Part shown: one piece after another, positions 5,605 through 6,202 of the stretch
Position numbering within the stretch: the first letter of the stretch is position 1
Layout: every line of letters starts with the position of its first letter
From: JAIVJN01 sp036732565
GTDB lineage: Bacteria > Acidobacteriota > Vicinamibacteria > Vicinamibacterales > UBA2999
Length of the DNA stretch: 6,202 nucleotides
Assembly (NCBI GenBank): GCA_036732565.1
Contig: DAINCF010000439.1
Coordinates: 1 to 6,202 of the forward strand
Direction: 5' to 3'
Notes under the pieces: model-generated
Told to the model about the DNA's origin: nothing
Databases searched by the model: none
The model's input: only the letters and a program-made list of their open reading frames with translations
Translations under genes and position numbers: made by a program

Positions 5605-6202
5605 TCAGCGGCGATTGTCGTCGATCTGCCGAATCGCCCATTGCACCGCGCGCCGCATCGCCGGGGAGCGATCGTCCTTGACGGCCTCGAGTGCCGGCAG
5701 GGCCGACCCGCTCTCGATCTCGCCAAGGGCCCATGCGACGACGACGCGGACGTCGGTGTCGGGATCCTTGAGCAGGGGCGTGAGGCTGGGCACGCCCCTC
5801 GAGTCCTCGATCCGACCCAGGGCCCATGCCGCCATCTGCCGCACGTCGGCGTCGCTGTCCTTGAGCGCGGGGGCCACGACGTCCGCGCCGGCTCCGTCCT
5901 CGATCTGGCCGAGCGCCCATAGCGCGGTGAGCTTCACGTCGCGATCGCTGTCGCGCACCGCGGGAGCGAGGACCGAGACCGCGCGGGCGCTTTCGATCTC
6001 GCCGAGGGCCCATACCGCCATCCGGCGGACGCGCGCGTCGCCGTCCTTGACGAGCGGCGCCAGGACGTCCACGCCGGAGGCGTCTTCGATCTCGCCCACC
6101 GCCCAAATCGCCGTGCGGCGGACGTCCGGATCGCTGTCGGCGAGGGCCGTCCGCAGCATCGGCACCGCCTTGGCGCTCTCGATTTCGCCCATGGCCCACG
6201 TC
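5605..6202 (-). CDS. HEAT-repeat protein, C-terminal part (N-terminus beyond window)
   Basis: The minus-strand frame runs off the right edge. The first Met in the window (complement of 6190-6192) is not a real start: the codons before it read Thr-Trp-Ala, giving TWAMGEIE, a normal repeat junction. The visible 198 codons are six tandem HEAT repeats of exactly 31 residues, each of the form WALGEIE..A/G..V..L.P..KD.D..VR..A, plus a short C-terminal cap WAIRQIDDNRR. This is the HEAT_2 / PBS-lyase-like class (PF13646), made of paired helices that stack into a solenoid and usually serve protein-protein contacts. The last full repeat is the most diverged (SALPALEAVKDDRSPAMRRAVQ), as expected for a capping unit. 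No catalytic domain is visible. In Acidobacteriota and Gemmatimonadota such tails can follow an M56 (BlaR1-like) metallopeptidase or another sensor domain; that is a suggestion only. It ends with TGA, 29 bp from the opposing vWA gene. Confidence 0.9.
   Translation of the reverse strand, partial: TWAMGEIESAKAVPMLRTALADSDPDVRRTAIWAVGEIEDASGVDVLAPLVKDGDARVRRMAVWALGEIESARAVSVLAPAVRDSDRDVKLTALWALGQIEDGAGADVVAPALKDSDADVRQMAAWALGRIEDSRGVPSLTPLLKDPDTDVRVVVAWALGEIESGSALPALEAVKDDRSPAMRRAVQWAIRQIDDNRR
5623..6187 (-). repeat. 93-bp tandem repeat array coding for the HEAT units
   Basis: The plus-strand string GAT(C/T)(T/C)... that encodes the WALGEIE junction recurs at 5716, 5809, 5902, 5995, 6088 and 6181, a spacing of exactly 93 bp each time with no insertion or deletion. 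The DNA copies are clearly similar but not identical, so the array has spread by duplication and then diverged under selection for the protein pattern. It is coding DNA, not a CRISPR or satellite. Confidence 0.85.

Noticed and set aside
5716..6187. Regularly spaced repeats as a CRISPR or satellite array
   Set aside because: The 93-bp period is a whole number of codons (31), divergence between units follows protein constraint, and there is no short repeat with unique spacers.
6190..6192. ATG on the minus strand as start of the HEAT gene
   Set aside because: The codons before it (Thr-Trp-Ala) continue the repeat consensus and the frame stays open to the window edge, so the Met is an internal residue in place of the usual Leu or Val.
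5594..6199. Shifted frame of the HEAT array as a separate repetitive protein
   Set aside because: It is the same 93-bp array read out of frame, giving a Gly/Arg-rich low-complexity product; the other frame gives textbook HEAT repeats.

Overview
The window is G+C-rich (about two-thirds by eye), densely coded bacterial DNA. Organism placement is inference only. The base composition, the long YfbK-type von Willebrand lipoprotein, the run of near-identical HEAT repeats and the scattered 'cacagat'- and 'ccacggagacac'-type intergenic repeats together recall Acidobacteriota (for example Vicinamibacteria) or a similar environmental phylum such as Gemmatimonadota. No marker gene in the window settles it.

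Layout. Positions 1-208 hold no gene. They carry a compact inverted-repeat element with perfect 24-bp arms (2-25 and 143-166) and two internal hairpins, followed by a possible promoter. Next come two plus-strand genes 45 bp apart that look co-transcribed: a 12-TM-type major facilitator transporter (209-1387) and a YajO-type aldo/keto reductase (1433-2413). A 91-bp convergent gap with a strong hairpin (2425-2449) separates these from a minus-strand transporter of the anion:cation symporter type (2505-3800). A 104-bp divergent gap follows, then a plus-strand lipoprotein with a von Willebrand factor A domain (3905-5575). A 29-bp convergent gap that is almost entirely a repeat-like sequence leads to a minus-strand HEAT-repeat protein (5605-6202), whose N-terminal part lies beyond the window edge.

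How the genes may work together. The first transporter and YajO may form a small uptake/export-plus-reductase unit. The second transporter resembles hexuronate/sugar-acid carriers, so a carbohydrate theme is plausible but not shown. The vWA lipoprotein and the HEAT protein are probably protein-interaction modules unrelated to it; the HEAT protein could be the C-terminal tail of a larger sensor or peptidase. I see no defence system, CRISPR, phage gene, tRNA or rRNA. The least ordinary material is the non-coding repeat DNA and the exact 93-bp tandem periodicity of the HEAT gene.
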